This document shows positions 22,436 to 33,635 of a DNA stretch of 64,000 bases, one piece after another (position 1 is the stretch's first letter; every line of letters starts with the position of its first letter). The DNA is from Nigrospora sphaerica (taxonomy: Eukaryota; Ascomycota; Sordariomycetes; Amphisphaeriales; Apiosporaceae), in assembly GCA_018287875.1 (NCBI GenBank), contig JAGVVL010000001.1, positions 4,340,001-4,404,000 on the forward strand. Direction: 5' to 3'. A model generated the notes under the pieces. The model had not been told where the DNA came from. It ran no database searches and worked only from the letters and a program-made list of their open reading frames with translations. The translations under genes were made by a program, and so were the position numbers.

Positions 22436-23225
22436 TAAGGCGAAGTTATATTAAGCGTGTGCCTAGCTTCGGTGTTCCTTTAGGATCCTCACGAGAACTC
22501 GGAGGTCCTCTTGTTAATTCATTTACTGGGTCCGCTTATTTACACTGTCTTAAGGCAGTGGCCTCCATCCCGCTCCGGCAATGTCGGCCTAGGTGCGCGT
22601 GTGGGCCCCGAGAGGCTCCGCATAGGTCGGGCCGCCCTCTAGTAAGAGGCGCTTATTCAGGCGGGGGCTAGTCGCGTCACCGATTTTAGCCTATAGAAAT
22701 ATTATGAAACCTTTTATAATCTCCGCGGTTAGTTTTGTATCTTTGTCGCGGTATTCTTCGATAATGCCGTTTAAGGCGCGGGCGATCTTTATAAGCACCG
22801 ATTATCGGGTGTTATATTGCTTATTTATATCGCTTAAGATCAGGGCTAGTGCGTTTAAGGCTGGATAGTATGCTTATGCTATAGTTTATAGCGCGACTTC
22901 TTTTGGTGTCGAAGCTTCTTAAGTGTCGTCGACCTTCCTTTGGTTTTATAGTGGACCGTTTATAGGGGCCTTATTTTGCCCCGTTTGCTTCCTCTTATGC
23001 GTATAAGTGGGAATCGCTTCTTCGAGGTGGTCGGGAGGGTTGTTTCCCGTTATCACCTCATCGTTGTTGTCCTCGCGGGAAGGTGGGGCCATTACAAAGA
23101 TAGTCACAGAGTCCATCGGGCCTCTAGGTTGGCGCTGAGGCGCCGTTGGAGGGCTGTTAAGGAAATAGGAGTAAATAGCGGGCTGGCACTAACAGCAGGT
23201 GCCAGAAAAGAATAAATAGGAAGAA
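22436..23225. other. Repeat-like region without clear gene
   Basis: Continuation of the LINE target site. A stretch near 23010-23075 is similar to 25798-25865, so a dispersed repeat is present. No convincing coding frame. Confidence 0.45.
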
Positions 23226-24218
23226 AGGTGGTTCGACGACGAGATGCTTAACGACGATGACCTCAAGCAATGGCGGTTCGGCTTTAACGATTCCGGCTGG
23301 TCTAGTAACGAAATAGCGCTGCGTTGGCTACGTGAGGTGTTTCTTCCGCAGACGAAGCCGGATAACTATCGTCAGTGGCGCCACCTTATTATCGACGGCC
23401 ATAGGAGCCACACTAATGAAGCCTTCCTCTTGGAGTGTCTCTAGTCGCGAGTCTGGCTTAACTTCTTACCAGCGCACTGCTCTCAGATCCTTCAGCCCCT
23501 TGACATCGGTCCCTTTTCGCTATTGAAGCGCCGGTTCCGGTCCATCTTGCGTGCCACTTGCTATTCTATGATGGCAACAGTTGCTGGCAAACCCGAGTTC
23601 TTAGCGGCTTGGAAGAGGGCTCGGAATGAAGCTATGACGTAGAAGAAGATTCTTAAGGGCTGGGAGTCCGCTGGAATCTTTCCAAGGGACCGCTCTAAGG
23701 CTCTTAATAGCCTGTTCACGCAGATGGCCGACGCGCAGACCCCTAGTAAGCCGGGGCGCTCTAAAACACCAGACTAGAGCGCGCCGCTAGATGGAAACGA
23801 TCTCGAGACTCCAAAGAAAAGCAGGCAAGTGAAGGAATTCTGGTCTAGTGTGGTGGCAACGGATGGTGCGTCGGAGACTGTAATCCAGCTGTGAGGCCTT
23901 TGGAAGCTCCAGCAGGGCTTCGATGACTTAACCGCTCGTGTTGCCGGCCATGAGCACGAAATTGAGCAACAAAAGAGTGCACTCGAGAGACAGAGGCTTC
24001 GAAAACAGCGTCGAGTTCTTCCTAGGTCTCAACAGGCCTTCGTTGACCTACAGGACGTTGAAGAAGCAAGGGACCAGTTGAGAGATGAGGCGGATCGAAT
24101 CCGCTCTCGGAGGTTTCCGCGCCATGGTGCAGAACCGGGGTCGGAAGTATCGGAAACCGGAAATAATTGGGATGAGGAGATAGAAGAGATCTTGGACGAG
24201 ATACAGGTCAGTTTTTAG
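23226..24218 (+). pseudogene. pogo-type transposase, C-terminal relic
   Basis: One continuous frame (from 23244 to TAG 24216-24218) with four internal stops. It preserves the catalytic Asp in LIIDGHRSH, the QPLDIGPFSLLKRRF block with the third Asp, the WESAGIFP segment, and a long coiled coil (HEHEIEQQKSALERQRLRKQ). This corresponds to the C-terminal half of the family also seen at 15901, but of a different subfamily. No inverted repeats were found around it. Confidence 0.8.
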
Positions 24219-24331
24219 CTAGTCAGGCCTAGTGGTTGCTTCAAAACACCAAAAACCAGTTCAAGAGGCCCCACGATCGGTGTGGTGGCCCATCTCTAGG
24301 GGGGCCCGAGTGGTGGGTGTTGAACTTACAG

Positions 24332-25634
24332 GGCTCTCCGCGCTGTTCCAGGGATAGCCACTATAGCCTTCGAAGACGATACGAACCTTATGGGCTTCGG
24401 CCTAGACCCAGAATAGACCTGCGAGCGGCTAGAAGCCGCCCACAGGGTCTGCAAAGAATGGGCCATCAGCCACTGCATGACCTTCGCAGTCAAGAAACAC
24501 CATCTAGTCCACTTCTTCCGAAAACAGAGCCAAGAAACTTAACGATATCCAGACAGAGTGCCTCCGCAAGGTCACAGGAGCTTTCAAAGCCACGGCTACC
24601 GCAGTACTAGAAACGGAAGCTTACGTGTCCCCCTTGGACACGTGGCTTAACAGAAGAGCGGCAGCATCAGAAGAGAGGCTCCAACAGCCACGTATCGCTT
24701 CACTTATCCAAGCGAGATGCGACAGTGCAGCCAGATAGATCCTGACAAGACCGACTCGCCGGCGCAGACCGGGAGGCCCCGACGTTCCCGACCGCAAGAG
24801 ATGGCTAGACGAATGGTTGGCTGGAGACTCGGCACATAAAGCCGAGGAGAGAGACTGGCTCCAGAGATGGCAGCAAAGCCAGATATCCCAGCAAAACTAA
24901 ACATCGCGAACTCCTATAATGCCGCCAGATAAGCATGTCCTTAAACTTCATAAGGGGCTACACAAGGTGGAAAGCTCCATCCTCGTCTAAGCGAGGACTA
25001 GCAAGATTAGGCTGCGATACTTCCTTTTTAAGCGCAGGGTTCCCGGCTTTGAGAGCCCATGGTGCGACTACGGTCAAGGTAGGGAGATCGTCCGGCATAT
25101 CCTCATTTTCTGCCCGAGGGAGAAAGAAAGACGAGAGTATCTCGTCTAAGCTCTAGGAGAACCGATAAACACGGACAAGATGTTTGACACTCCAGGAAAA
25201 GTAAGAATTATCGCGAGATGGCTACTCCGTTCGGGCAGGCTGGGAATGTTCCAGCTTGCAAATCAACTCATCAGTGATACGTGGCGGGGGTAGGTAAACA
25301 GTAATAAGGTGCGGTATCCTTGTCAAGGAGGGGTCCTGCTACCCCACCTACCTAGTTGGGATATCGCACCATAGATAGTTTCCTGCCCTGACAGCCACTT
25401 CGTGGCCGGCGGACGGAATACATCATCTTTCCCCTTCACCCCAGTCTACACCATATCAATCAGCTAGAAAGTGGGCACGCTAAGCCCGATCTCGGTATGC
25501 TAGGTCAAAGAGCAAATGGAAGCGGTGCGATGCAGCGGAACCTAGGTTTTTCACCCGGCCTGACGTCAGCCCGGAACTGTTTTCCTAGGCTAAGATACGG
25601 AGGGGGCCCTCATGACCTAAATAGGTCGCTAGTT

Positions 25635-25635
<1 letters not shown>
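24332..25635 (+). mobile_element. Degraded LINE fragment, relative of 20429-22420
   Basis: Parallel to 21002-22390 of the intact LINE, with an internal deletion (sequence equivalent to 21190-21460 is missing), many transitions and stops. It contains a nested 184-bp solo LTR (25275-25458) and ends in a long GAA tract. No target duplication was found. Confidence 0.85.
25275..25458 (+). repeat. 184-bp solo LTR nested in the LINE fragment (TSD ATCAG)
   Basis: Bounded by TGATA...TATCA and flanked by ATCAG at 25270-25274 and 25459-25463. Removing it restores the LINE sequence. A near copy forms one end of the 537-bp element at 52996-53532. Confidence 0.85.
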
Positions 25636-25666
<31 letters not shown>

Positions 25667-25785
25667 AAGAAGAAGAAGAAGAAGAAGAAGAAGAAGAAGA
25701 AGAAGAAGAAGAAGAAGAAGAAGAAGAAGAAGAAGAAGAAGAAGAAGAAGAAGAAGAAGAAGAAGAAGAAGAAGAAGAAGAAGAA
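25636..25785. repeat. (GAA)n microsatellite, about 50 units
   Basis: Pure GAA tract at the 3' end of the LINE fragment, in place of the TAAA-type tail of the intact copy. Poly-Arg and poly-Leu frames across it are artefacts. Confidence 0.95.
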
Positions 25786-26894
25786 TATCAGGGGGAGTCA
25801 CTTCTTCGGGGTGGTAGTCAGGAACGTCGTTTCCCGTCACCACCTCATCGGTGGTGTCCTTACGGCGAGTGAGACCATCACGATGTTGGGGCCGGACCAT
25901 CCCAACACGCTGGCCAGCATGAACAACCTCGCCTACACTTAGATGTCATAAGGGCTTACTACTGAGGCTCTTGGCTTGACGGATGAGTGTTCGCAATCGT
26001 GTGTTCGAGTATTTGGACCTGATCATCCACACACACAATCATCCCTTGCCACCTTGCATGATTAGCGAGCTGTATAATTACAGCGTCTAGTATTGGCTTA
26101 GAGATTCTTTCATACTGTGACTAGCATGTTTCTTTCTCCTTCCACCTTCTTCCACCTTCCACTCATCATTCATGTCTGCCTATTTTCTTAGTTTTACTTT
26201 GCGGGCGTCTGGACTGTTCTATCCTCTGATTTCATTTCTTATCGCGAATCTGCAACATACCTACTGACGCATGGCACGTACCCTTTGTGCTGTGCATTAG
26301 TACATCCATATGCCTTTATCAGCCGTGAATGAGCCCGATTGTGGCTATCCACTGAAACAATACCACCATATCCGTTAGGAGCGGCGCGATGTTTCTAGTT
26401 GTGCAGATTACCCAAAAGGGAAAAAGGGTGTGGTTTGTGGCTGGACGCCATGAAACGTCGCTTAGTGTTTTGATTGGACTGGTGACGAAAGAGTTTGAGA
26501 CTTGGTAAAGCGGCAGGTAGTCATTTATTGGGTCGCCCACCCATCTTACGCAGCGGCCGTTACCTAAAGAAGAAAAAATATTCCACCGACGATAAATATA
26601 CTAATGATTAATTAACGTGTTAAGATTATAATACTATTTAAGTTTAAAACAAGGTAAATAAGCCTTGTTTTTATTATAGTGATTTTAATGTTAGTTGTAT
26701 CTAACCTACTTCACAATGTGTTTTAAGCAGGAGCCTTGGCCTCTCTGCCTTAGCTGTTTAGATGGGAATCTAGGATATTTTCAACTTTGAGCTCTTCCAC
26801 GCCGTCAACCTCAATAGATAGAGGCGGTGATTATACTTAACTAGGGGCAGAATCGTCAGAATCAGGACAGAGTAGGCTAATATAAAATACTAAA
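25786..26894. other. Intergenic, no gene recognised
   Basis: Starts with a dispersed repeat shared with about 23010-23075, then mixed-composition sequence turning AT-rich after 26575. No supported gene. Confidence 0.45.
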
Positions 26895-27107
26895 TGTAAG
26901 GATTCAAAGAATTCACAGTAGCATCGTCAGGTATAGGATAGCGAAGGGCAGGCTTAATTCCACTGCAAGACTGATTTTTGTAGAATCTAAGTTCAGGTTG
27001 GACGCCAGCAATGCACCTGCTCCTTGCTAGTAGGCCGCCAGTGGGTCTATATTGCAGGTCAGGTGACCAGCCTGCAGATGCACCTCTTTAGCGCTTCTTT
27101 TCTTACA
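26895..27107 (-). repeat. 213-bp solo LTR, copy 6 (TSD CTAAR)
   Basis: Reverse-orientation copy flanked by CTAAA (26890-26894) and CTAAG (27108-27112), one transition apart. Moderately RIP-mutated. Confidence 0.8.
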
Positions 27108-28018
27108 CTAAGTAATTTCTTATAAACAGGGATAGATTTAATTAATAAGCGTACGGGCTCACAATCTTTATAATAGTAAAAGGTTTAAGTTACTTTTAAT
27201 TGAGTTTTTTTGAAGGGCGTTTCGTTTGTATATTTTGGGTATTGTGACGGCGCTGGCAAATATATACTGATGGAACAGGTAGTGGACACTGGCAGAAAGG
27301 AGGGCCTGTGCGTCTTGCAAGATTACTTAGATACCTTAAGACTACCAAAGCCATTGTGTGTTTTCCTTCCTTTCTTCCTCACGTTGCTATCTTCAGTTAA
27401 TCTATAATCAGTTGTCGACTTATCTAACTACGCACCGTAATATTATAGCAACGTTATCTATCGCCTAGAAAGGCCTTAATAATATCCCATCGATCAGAAC
27501 CGCGTTGCCAACACTAAGAACGCCAGAACCCTTACAGTAATTATCTCTATTGCTAAAATCCAACACTAAAACCTAGAACCTTATAAACGGACCTGGTTAA
27601 CAAAGTTGACACCAACCCTAATCAAAATCAAGCCTAAAGAAGAAACAGATCAATAAAAACGCTAAAATGCTAAAAAATCCAGACGACTGCAGTCGCAGTT
27701 CCGTTTGGAAGGCCCGATATAAGGAGGTAATCTGATAAGTCCGGTTTGACCTTAAGCGACTGGACGCTGTCTGTCTTAACACCAAGGAGCTTAAGCCTAT
27801 CGACTTAAATTTAGGCAGACGATTATTATAGAACTTTAATATTGTCGGTGCTTTTAACAACGCTTCCCTAGCTACCAAAGAGGAGAGCGAATATAAGCAC
27901 AAGACCTATAAGAAGATATATACTACCTTTTAGAAAGCCTGCACCAAAGATGTGTTCCTATTATATTGATATAATATCAATATAGATGACCTGAAAGGCG
28001 AGAATCTTCTTTGCTAAG
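27108..28018. repeat. Dispersed repeat and degenerate coding-like sequence
   Basis: 27240-27450 is homologous to 54715-55140, the latter carrying extra C-to-T and G-to-A changes. A 65-codon frame at 27210-27407 lies in this repeat and has no recognisable domain. Around 27660-27930 the plus strand gives a broken frame rich in Lys and Leu; I cannot assign it. Confidence 0.5.
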
Positions 28019-28600
28019 TGTTAAAAGTATAGGGCTTACTCCTATACCGTTATCCTTCGTTAAGGACTTAGCTATGCACTTAACGGAAAGCTAGTCCTTT
28101 AACCGAGCCTATCCTAAAGCTTAGGCCAGCCTACTCTGGAGCACGGGCTAGCTTATCCGTAAGCATGGCCCGCTTTATCCATAAGCGTGGCGTACGCCAC
28201 GCGGAAGCTTCTGCAAGTTTTCACGAGTTTCGACGAGTTTCTACGTAGCTCCCTCAAGCTCTCACAAGCCCTCATGAGGCCCCACAAACCTCTATAAGGT
28301 TCCATATGCTTCTAAGCCACGTAATTACTTACGCAATCACTTACGCGTTCTCTTTTTTGTATTACTAAGAGGATAAGGGTTTAACGGGTATAAGTAAAGG
28401 CTGAATCTCCCTCTTCGCAGATCTACCTGTCTGTAAGTTAGCAAAGTTGTGCAAGCAACTTCGAGATCTTACTCTTTACCCCCCTTAAGAGAAGTTCCTA
28501 CTCTTTCGTGTTCCTTTATCCTTAAGGAACGGCCTCCAAGATCGAAAGAGCTCTTATAAAGGGGTTGCTTCCTCTTCCGATCGAACCACCACTTCCAACA
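28019..28600 (+). repeat. 560-bp-family solo LTR, copy a
   Basis: TGTTAAAAGTATAGGG...CCACTTCCAACA, 582 bp. Carries the CCTTATAAAGGGGTTGCTTC block near its 3' end seen in all family members. Flanks (CTAAG, AAAAT) do not match. Confidence 0.8.
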
Positions 28601-28750
28601 AAAATTAAGTCAGATTAATAGAAATATAAAGTTAAGACTATCCTCAATAAAAGAAGAAATAAAGATTTATAGAAATACCTTATAAAGTAGAAAGAGTACC
28701 TAATAAAAGAAAACATATAAGAACTTATTAAGTACTTAAAGAACTTATAA
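28601..28750 (+). pseudogene. Gypsy-X chromodomain relic
   Basis: RIP-mutated but alignable with the Gypsy-B chromodomain at 44925-45070: equivalents of EVETILDK, WKYLVKWKGY and EENTWEPI..LKN can be followed, with Trp codons now stops. It belongs to the old gypsy element whose 3' parts continue at 38167, 46339, 48917 and 49073, after removal of later insertions. Gypsy-A copy 2 inserted directly behind it. Confidence 0.75.
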
Positions 28751-28755
28751 TAGAT

Positions 28756-28988
28756 TGTAAAGGGGCCGGGCGGGCGGATCGGCGGTGCGTCGGCGCGCCG
28801 GCGGGAAGCAAGCGCCAGGGCGGTCGCCGAAACGGCGGAGCGGCGCCACGTTAATCCGGGGCGCCCTTATGCAGAATCTGGCCGCGCCCGCAAACGGAGG
28901 GACGGCCAGATTGAAGTCAATACAGCCAGCCAGTCATTGGAATTGCGTGCACATAGTCACCTCGTTCGATTCGTATCATTCCGTTACA
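28756..28988 (+). repeat. 5' LTR of Gypsy-A copy 2
   Basis: 233 bp, TGTAAAGGGG...CCGTTACA; identical by eye to 37929-38161 and to 4719-4951. Confidence 0.97.
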
Positions 28989-28991
28989 ATT

Positions 28992-29000
28992 CTTCAATCT
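28992..29000 (+). promoter_or_regulatory. Candidate self-priming site of Gypsy-A
   Basis: CTTCAATCT, 3 nt after the 5' LTR, is the exact complement of AGATTGAAG at 28918-28926 inside the LTR. No TGG tRNA-type primer site follows the LTR. This matches the Tf1/sushi plan, where the 5' end of the RNA folds back as primer. Confidence 0.55.
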
Positions 29001-29024
29001 CTACACCACGAGAACGAGCCGGCT

Positions 29025-30373
29025 ATGGCACCCGCTACCCGATCGCGCCCCGACAGCTCGACGCCCGGTCAAGCAAGCTCTCACCCCAACTTAGGGTTAG
29101 GAGCCAACGAGCCAGCCGCGCCGAGCAACGCGGCGATCCCCGGCGCCCTGACTACCGGAGCGGGCACGGTGGAGGGGCGCCCGTTCCCAATGGACGAAGG
29201 GCCCACGGGCGCGGACGAACCGCGACCATCCGGCGAAACGGATCCAAGCCCAACGCCGGGACCCGACATGTCAACCCCTCGGAGTCCGATCTGTTCCGGG
29301 TCGCCACGCGGGAGAACGACCTTCTCCGCGCGCTGCTGAAGACACAGCAGAAGATGATCGAGATGATGACGGCGGACCGAGCCGACCGCCAACGGGGTCA
29401 AGGACTAACGCCGCCCAGTCGGAGCACGAGCGGAGAACCGCGCACGTACGAGAAGCCACCGACTTACGCATGCAAGAAGCTAGAGGAGGCCTCGACCCAC
29501 GTGGAGATCCGAAGCTGGATCGTGGCGGTGGAACAACAAAACGAGAGCCGACCCGACCAGACGGATGCTCGCTATATCGAATGGGCCCTCACCAACGTGG
29601 ACTACGCCTTGCAAAGCGAGTGGCGCACCCACGCCGAAGATCTATACCCGCAAGGGAAATACAGCGAGCAGGCCAAGTGGGCAGACTTCTTAAAGTTCAT
29701 TCGACGGGAACACATCGACCCGGCTCAGAATATGCAGAGGTCAATGGCGGCGCTACAACGGATCCGGCAAACGGCCGACCAATCGCCGACACAGTTCTAT
29801 AACGAGTGGTCCGCGTGGCAGCGACGGGTTCGAGAGAGCATCGCAGGCCAGCCCCTCATCGCACACGAGTTCCTACTCAAGCTGCGACCGTGGCTACGGA
29901 TGGACATCATTCGGGATAACGTTGCTATCACCGACGCCCAAGCGGTCGCCCACGAGGCGGAGCGTCGATGGCAGATCCTCTCCCTTATCAGCGAAGGGAT
30001 CGCGAAGGGACACGCGACGGGACTCCGGGAGGAAGGAAGCGACCCCGGGCCGAGCACGAGTTTAGCGGGACCCGACAGGGGTATGTGAACCAGGCGGTGG
30101 TGCAACCAGCGTCGAAGGTTCGTCGAGGGGGTTCGGCCCAGGCGCCACCGAGAGGAGACCCCGCCCGAAGTACGTCCGTTGCTATAAATGCGGCGAGGGG
30201 GCCATATCCAGCGGGATTGTACGGCCAAGCCGCCGGGCAGGCAATCCCCGGCGGCGCACACCGGCGCTACACGAGCGGCCGGCGCGCGGATCCAGGCGGC
30301 AGAGGTGAAGCAAGAGACGCCCCAGTACCGATCCGACTCCGACTGGAGCGCGAGCGAGGCGGGAAATGTGTAG
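29025..30373 (+). CDS. Gypsy-A copy 2 Gag (frame-broken)
   Basis: Same Gag as the copy at 3335-4682. The ATG at 29025 opens a Pro/Ser-rich N-terminus; from about 29275 the reading moves to the frame of 28937-30088 (helical capsid-like region with DLLRALLKTQQK and the EWSAWQRRV block); two more one-base shifts lead to the zinc knuckle (30180-30221, CX2CX4HX4C once the short G run is allowed for) and the stop at 30371-30373. All four shifts are one base missing, so this is not typical of a single programmed frameshift. Confidence 0.75.
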
Positions 30374-30441
30374 CTGAGCCGGACGGAGCGCAAGACGACT
30401 CAGCGGACACACACCGCGCGACAGGGGTGCTAGGCGCGGCC

Positions 30442-32829
30442 ATGCGCACCACGGGCCAGTTATGCGACGAACTCGGCCGAGCGAAGAAGCCGATTCGGAT
30501 CGACCTGGATTCGGGGGCCGAGGTCAACGTGATCGCAAAGCGGACGGCGGATCGAGCCGTCACGAGGGGTTGGGTTACGAAAGTCCCCATAACTCTGCCG
30601 CGACTTTTAGGGGTCGACGGGCAGCCGCTACGGTGCTATGGCGCCGTGGAAGCGGCGATAGAGATGCAAGACGTGCAAGGGCAGGTACGGAGGTTCACGC
30701 AGGTGTTCTTCGTCGTGCGCCGAGATAAGCACGCGGCCCAGGTGCTACTGTCCCGCCCGGGCATGGGGCGGGAGGGAATTACCTTAGACACACGAAAGCC
30801 AGACACGTTCACGTTTAGAGTGATGCAGTTCGTGGGGCCAGAGGAGTTCGCCCGCGAAGCGACCGAAGGCGAACCGGTGCTAATCGCCCAGCTAGCGAGG
30901 CTAGAGTTAGGTGACGCGTCGGCGATACCTGGGCTTGACGACGAACCGCCCATAGGGACCGTCGCGCTACCAGCCTGTTTAAAGGAGTACGAGGTCGTGT
31001 TTAGTGAGTCCGCAGCCGCGGAGCCGCCTATTTTAGGAGAGACACCGCACACGATCGACCTCATCCCCGGCGCACAGCCTCCACACGGACCTATCTATCC
31101 CCTCTCAGAACCGCAACGAAAGGAGCTCGAGGAGTACCTCGCGAAGGCGTTGGAAACCGGTCGCATTAGGCACTCCACGAGCCCGGCGGGGGCACCCGTG
31201 CTATTCGTGCCAAAAAAGGACGGCAGTCTACGACTATGCGTCGATTACCGGGGCCTAAATAAGGTCACGGTAAAGAACCGATATCCGCTTCCGCTAATTA
31301 GCGAGCTGATGGATCAGCTGGGGTCGGCGAAGGTGTTCTCGAAGATGGATTTACGAGACGCCTATTTTCGCCTCGCAATCGCAGAGGGCGACCGCTGGAA
31401 GACCGCGTTCCGAACGAAGTACGGCCACTTCGAGTATAACGTGATGGCCATGGGGCTCACGAACGCGCCCGCCACGTTTCAGGCCCATATGCAGAAGGCA
31501 TTAGCAGGGCTCATTGACACCATTTGCGTGGTTTACCTCGACGACATCGTCATCTACTCGCAGGACGCGAAGGAACACGCGACGCATCTCCGAATGGTGT
31601 GCGAACGGCTGAAGGAGCACGAGCTATTTGCGAAGATCTCGAAGTGCGAATTCTTTAAAGAGGAAATCGAGTTCCTAGGATTCGTGGTCGGCCAAGTAGG
31701 CTTAAAGATGGACCCGAAACGAGTGATAGCCGTGCAGGAATGGCAGCCTCCTGAGTCGTACCGGGACATCCAAGTGTTCCTAGGGTTCACCAACTTCTAT
31801 AGGAAGTTCATTGCGAAGTACTCGCATATCACGGCACCGATTACGGCGCTACTGAAAGGCATGGAGGCCGGCCGGAAGAAGGGCCCGTTCCAGTGGCCCC
31901 TGGACGCACAGAAGGCGTTCGAAGAGCTAAGGCACGCGTTCACTTCGGCGACGGTGCTCCGACACTGGGACCCGGAGAAAACTAGCAGGGTCGAGACAGA
32001 CGCGAGTGATAGGGCAGTCTCAGGCATCCTATCACAGAAACAAGGAGGTGGCGAGTGGAGGCCAGTCGCCTACTGGTCGCGGAAACTCACGGCGCCCGAG
32101 CTGAACTGGGCCACGGGCCAAAAGGAACTGCTAGCGATTGTCGAATCACTCGAGCATTGGAGACACTACCTTGAGGGGCTGAGCGCCAAGTTCACGGTCT
32201 GGACCGACCACCAGGCACTGAAAGGGGTCGTGGAAGCACCGGCGAGAGACTTACGAGGCCGCCTCGCAAGATGGGTGTACAGGCTCTCGCATTTTGACTT
32301 CGATATGGAATATCGGAAGGGGGCCACGAACCCGGCGGATCCGCTATCGCGGCGACCAGACTACATGGCTGGGGAGATCAGCTACCACGACGTGATTCCG
32401 TCACTAGCAATGAAACTGGCACTCGTCGACCAGCTGCCGGCCGAGGTCCGACACCAGGTGGCAAGGATCAGCACCACGAGAAACGTCGGGACCGCGACGT
32501 ACGTGGGGGCGGTGCGGGCGATGGTGACGCACACAGACAAAAGGTCGGCGGGTGGCCAGGGGGGACGCGGTCCTTGCCCCGGTAACCCGGGCACAAGGCC
32601 AGGGAGGGCCACCCACGACGAGGCGCCGAGCAGTGATCGACGAGGCCGGTGGGGGGACAGGTGCTCCCGAGAGCAGTGGCTCGAAGCGTGGCAAGAAACG
32701 AGACCACTTGGGCGGATAAGCCCACTGAGGCGTTCTACCAGCTCATTCGGGGGCTACAACCCCAGGACCGGGACATCGCGGAACGAATGGAGAAGGCGCG
32801 GCAAGGCCAAGCTGCGGGGTACCACCTAG
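30442..32829 (+). CDS. Gypsy-A copy 2 Pol: protease, RT, RNase H
   Basis: Aspartic protease (LDSGAEVN), RT (KMDLRDAYF, NAPATFQ, YLDDIVIY) and RNase H (TDASD; ELLAIVESLEHWRHYL) read in one frame. After RNase H this copy has one extra G in each of two runs relative to copy 1, so the tail from about 32560 is out of frame and should not be trusted. I use the ATG at 30442 as the first Met before the protease; the frame itself is open upstream and overlaps gag. Confidence 0.92.
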   Translation: MRTTGQLCDELGRAKKPIRIDLDSGAEVNVIAKRTADRAVTRGWVTKVPITLPRLLGVDGQPLRCYGAVEAAIEMQDVQGQVRRFTQVFFVVRRDKHAAQVLLSRPGMGREGITLDTRKPDTFTFRVMQFVGPEEFAREATEGEPVLIAQLARLELGDASAIPGLDDEPPIGTVALPACLKEYEVVFSESAAAEPPILGETPHTIDLIPGAQPPHGPIYPLSEPQRKELEEYLAKALETGRIRHSTSPAGAPVLFVPKKDGSLRLCVDYRGLNKVTVKNRYPLPLISELMDQLGSAKVFSKMDLRDAYFRLAIAEGDRWKTAFRTKYGHFEYNVMAMGLTNAPATFQAHMQKALAGLIDTICVVYLDDIVIYSQDAKEHATHLRMVCERLKEHELFAKISKCEFFKEEIEFLGFVVGQVGLKMDPKRVIAVQEWQPPESYRDIQVFLGFTNFYRKFIAKYSHITAPITALLKGMEAGRKKGPFQWPLDAQKAFEELRHAFTSATVLRHWDPEKTSRVETDASDRAVSGILSQKQGGGEWRPVAYWSRKLTAPELNWATGQKELLAIVESLEHWRHYLEGLSAKFTVWTDHQALKGVVEAPARDLRGRLARWVYRLSHFDFDMEYRKGATNPADPLSRRPDYMAGEISYHDVIPSLAMKLALVDQLPAEVRHQVARISTTRNVGTATYVGAVRAMVTHTDKRSAGGQGGRGPCPGNPGTRPGRATHDEAPSSDRRGRWGDRCSREQWLEAWQETRPLGRISPLRRSTSSFGGYNPRTGTSRNEWRRRGKAKLRGTT

Positions 32830-33635
32830 ACGAGGAAGGAGCCCTCCGATTTAAAGGAAGGCTAGTCATCCCTAATGAGGGAGCGTTAAGGGCCCAACTA
32901 CTCCACCAACACCACGATGACCCCAGGGCGGGACACCTAGGCGCGAATAAGACCTTAGAGCTGCTCACGAGGAAGTTCCACTGGCCCGCGATCGCCGAGG
33001 AGGTGCGACAGTACGCAGAGTCATGCCAGGAGTGCCAGGGAGCAAGGAGACCAAGGCACAAACCGTACGGCCTACTCCAATCCCTACCGCTACCCGAGGG
33101 ACCCTGGCAAGAGATTAGCATGGACTTCATCACTGGGCTGCCGATCAGCTGCCGACCCGAGGGCGACGCCTGCGACGCCGTGTTAGTCATCGTGGACCGA
33201 TTCACGAAGATGGCACTGTTCCTACCCACGAGGAAAACCCTAACTGCGGCAGAGTTAGCCCATATCCTGTATAAGGAAGTGGAATGCCGGTACGGGACGC
33301 CCCTCGGGATTGTGAGCGATAGGGACTCCCTACTCACGAGCCGGTTCTGGCAAGAGTGGTGCGAGGCAAGGGCAACGAAACGCCGGCTGAGCACGGCGTA
33401 CCATCCCCAAACGGACGGGCAGACAGAGAGAACGCACCAAACACTAGAGAAGTGGTTACGCACGTGTTGCGACGAGGCGACATGGGCATCCGGGCTACAC
33501 GAAGCCGAGTTCGCCTATAATAACCGCCGCCACGACTCCATCGGGGTGTCACCGTTTGAGGCGCTGTATGGATTTCACCCGAGGATGACGGAGTTCGCCC
33601 CCAAGCAGAACGCTTTCGGAGCGCGGGCGTGTTAG
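32649..33635 (+). CDS. Gypsy-A copy 2 integrase
   Basis: HHCC zinc finger and complete DDE core (MDFITGLP; SDRDSLLTSRFW; QTDGQTERTHQTLE). The frame has no ATG at its start, as expected for a Pol domain cut off by a frame break, and ends at a TAG (33633-33635) where the next domain continues in another frame. Confidence 0.93.
   Translation: MGGQVLPRAVARSVARNETTWADKPTEAFYQLIRGLQPQDRDIAERMEKARQGQAAGYHLDEEGALRFKGRLVIPNEGALRAQLLHQHHDDPRAGHLGANKTLELLTRKFHWPAIAEEVRQYAESCQECQGARRPRHKPYGLLQSLPLPEGPWQEISMDFITGLPISCRPEGDACDAVLVIVDRFTKMALFLPTRKTLTAAELAHILYKEVECRYGTPLGIVSDRDSLLTSRFWQEWCEARATKRRLSTAYHPQTDGQTERTHQTLEKWLRTCCDEATWASGLHEAEFAYNNRRHDSIGVSPFEALYGFHPRMTEFAPKQNAFGARAC

Noticed and set aside
25497..25900. 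Long poly-Arg and poly-Leu reading frames
   Set aside because: Both are translations of the (GAA)n tract; no gene.
28014..28605. Target duplication around LTR copy a
   Set aside because: CTAAG and AAAAT do not match; a simple insertion cannot be claimed for this copy.
30180..30221. Programmed ribosomal frameshift in the Gag zinc knuckle
   Set aside because: The shift falls inside the Cys/His motif at a G run and is one of several one-base losses; a length error is simpler.
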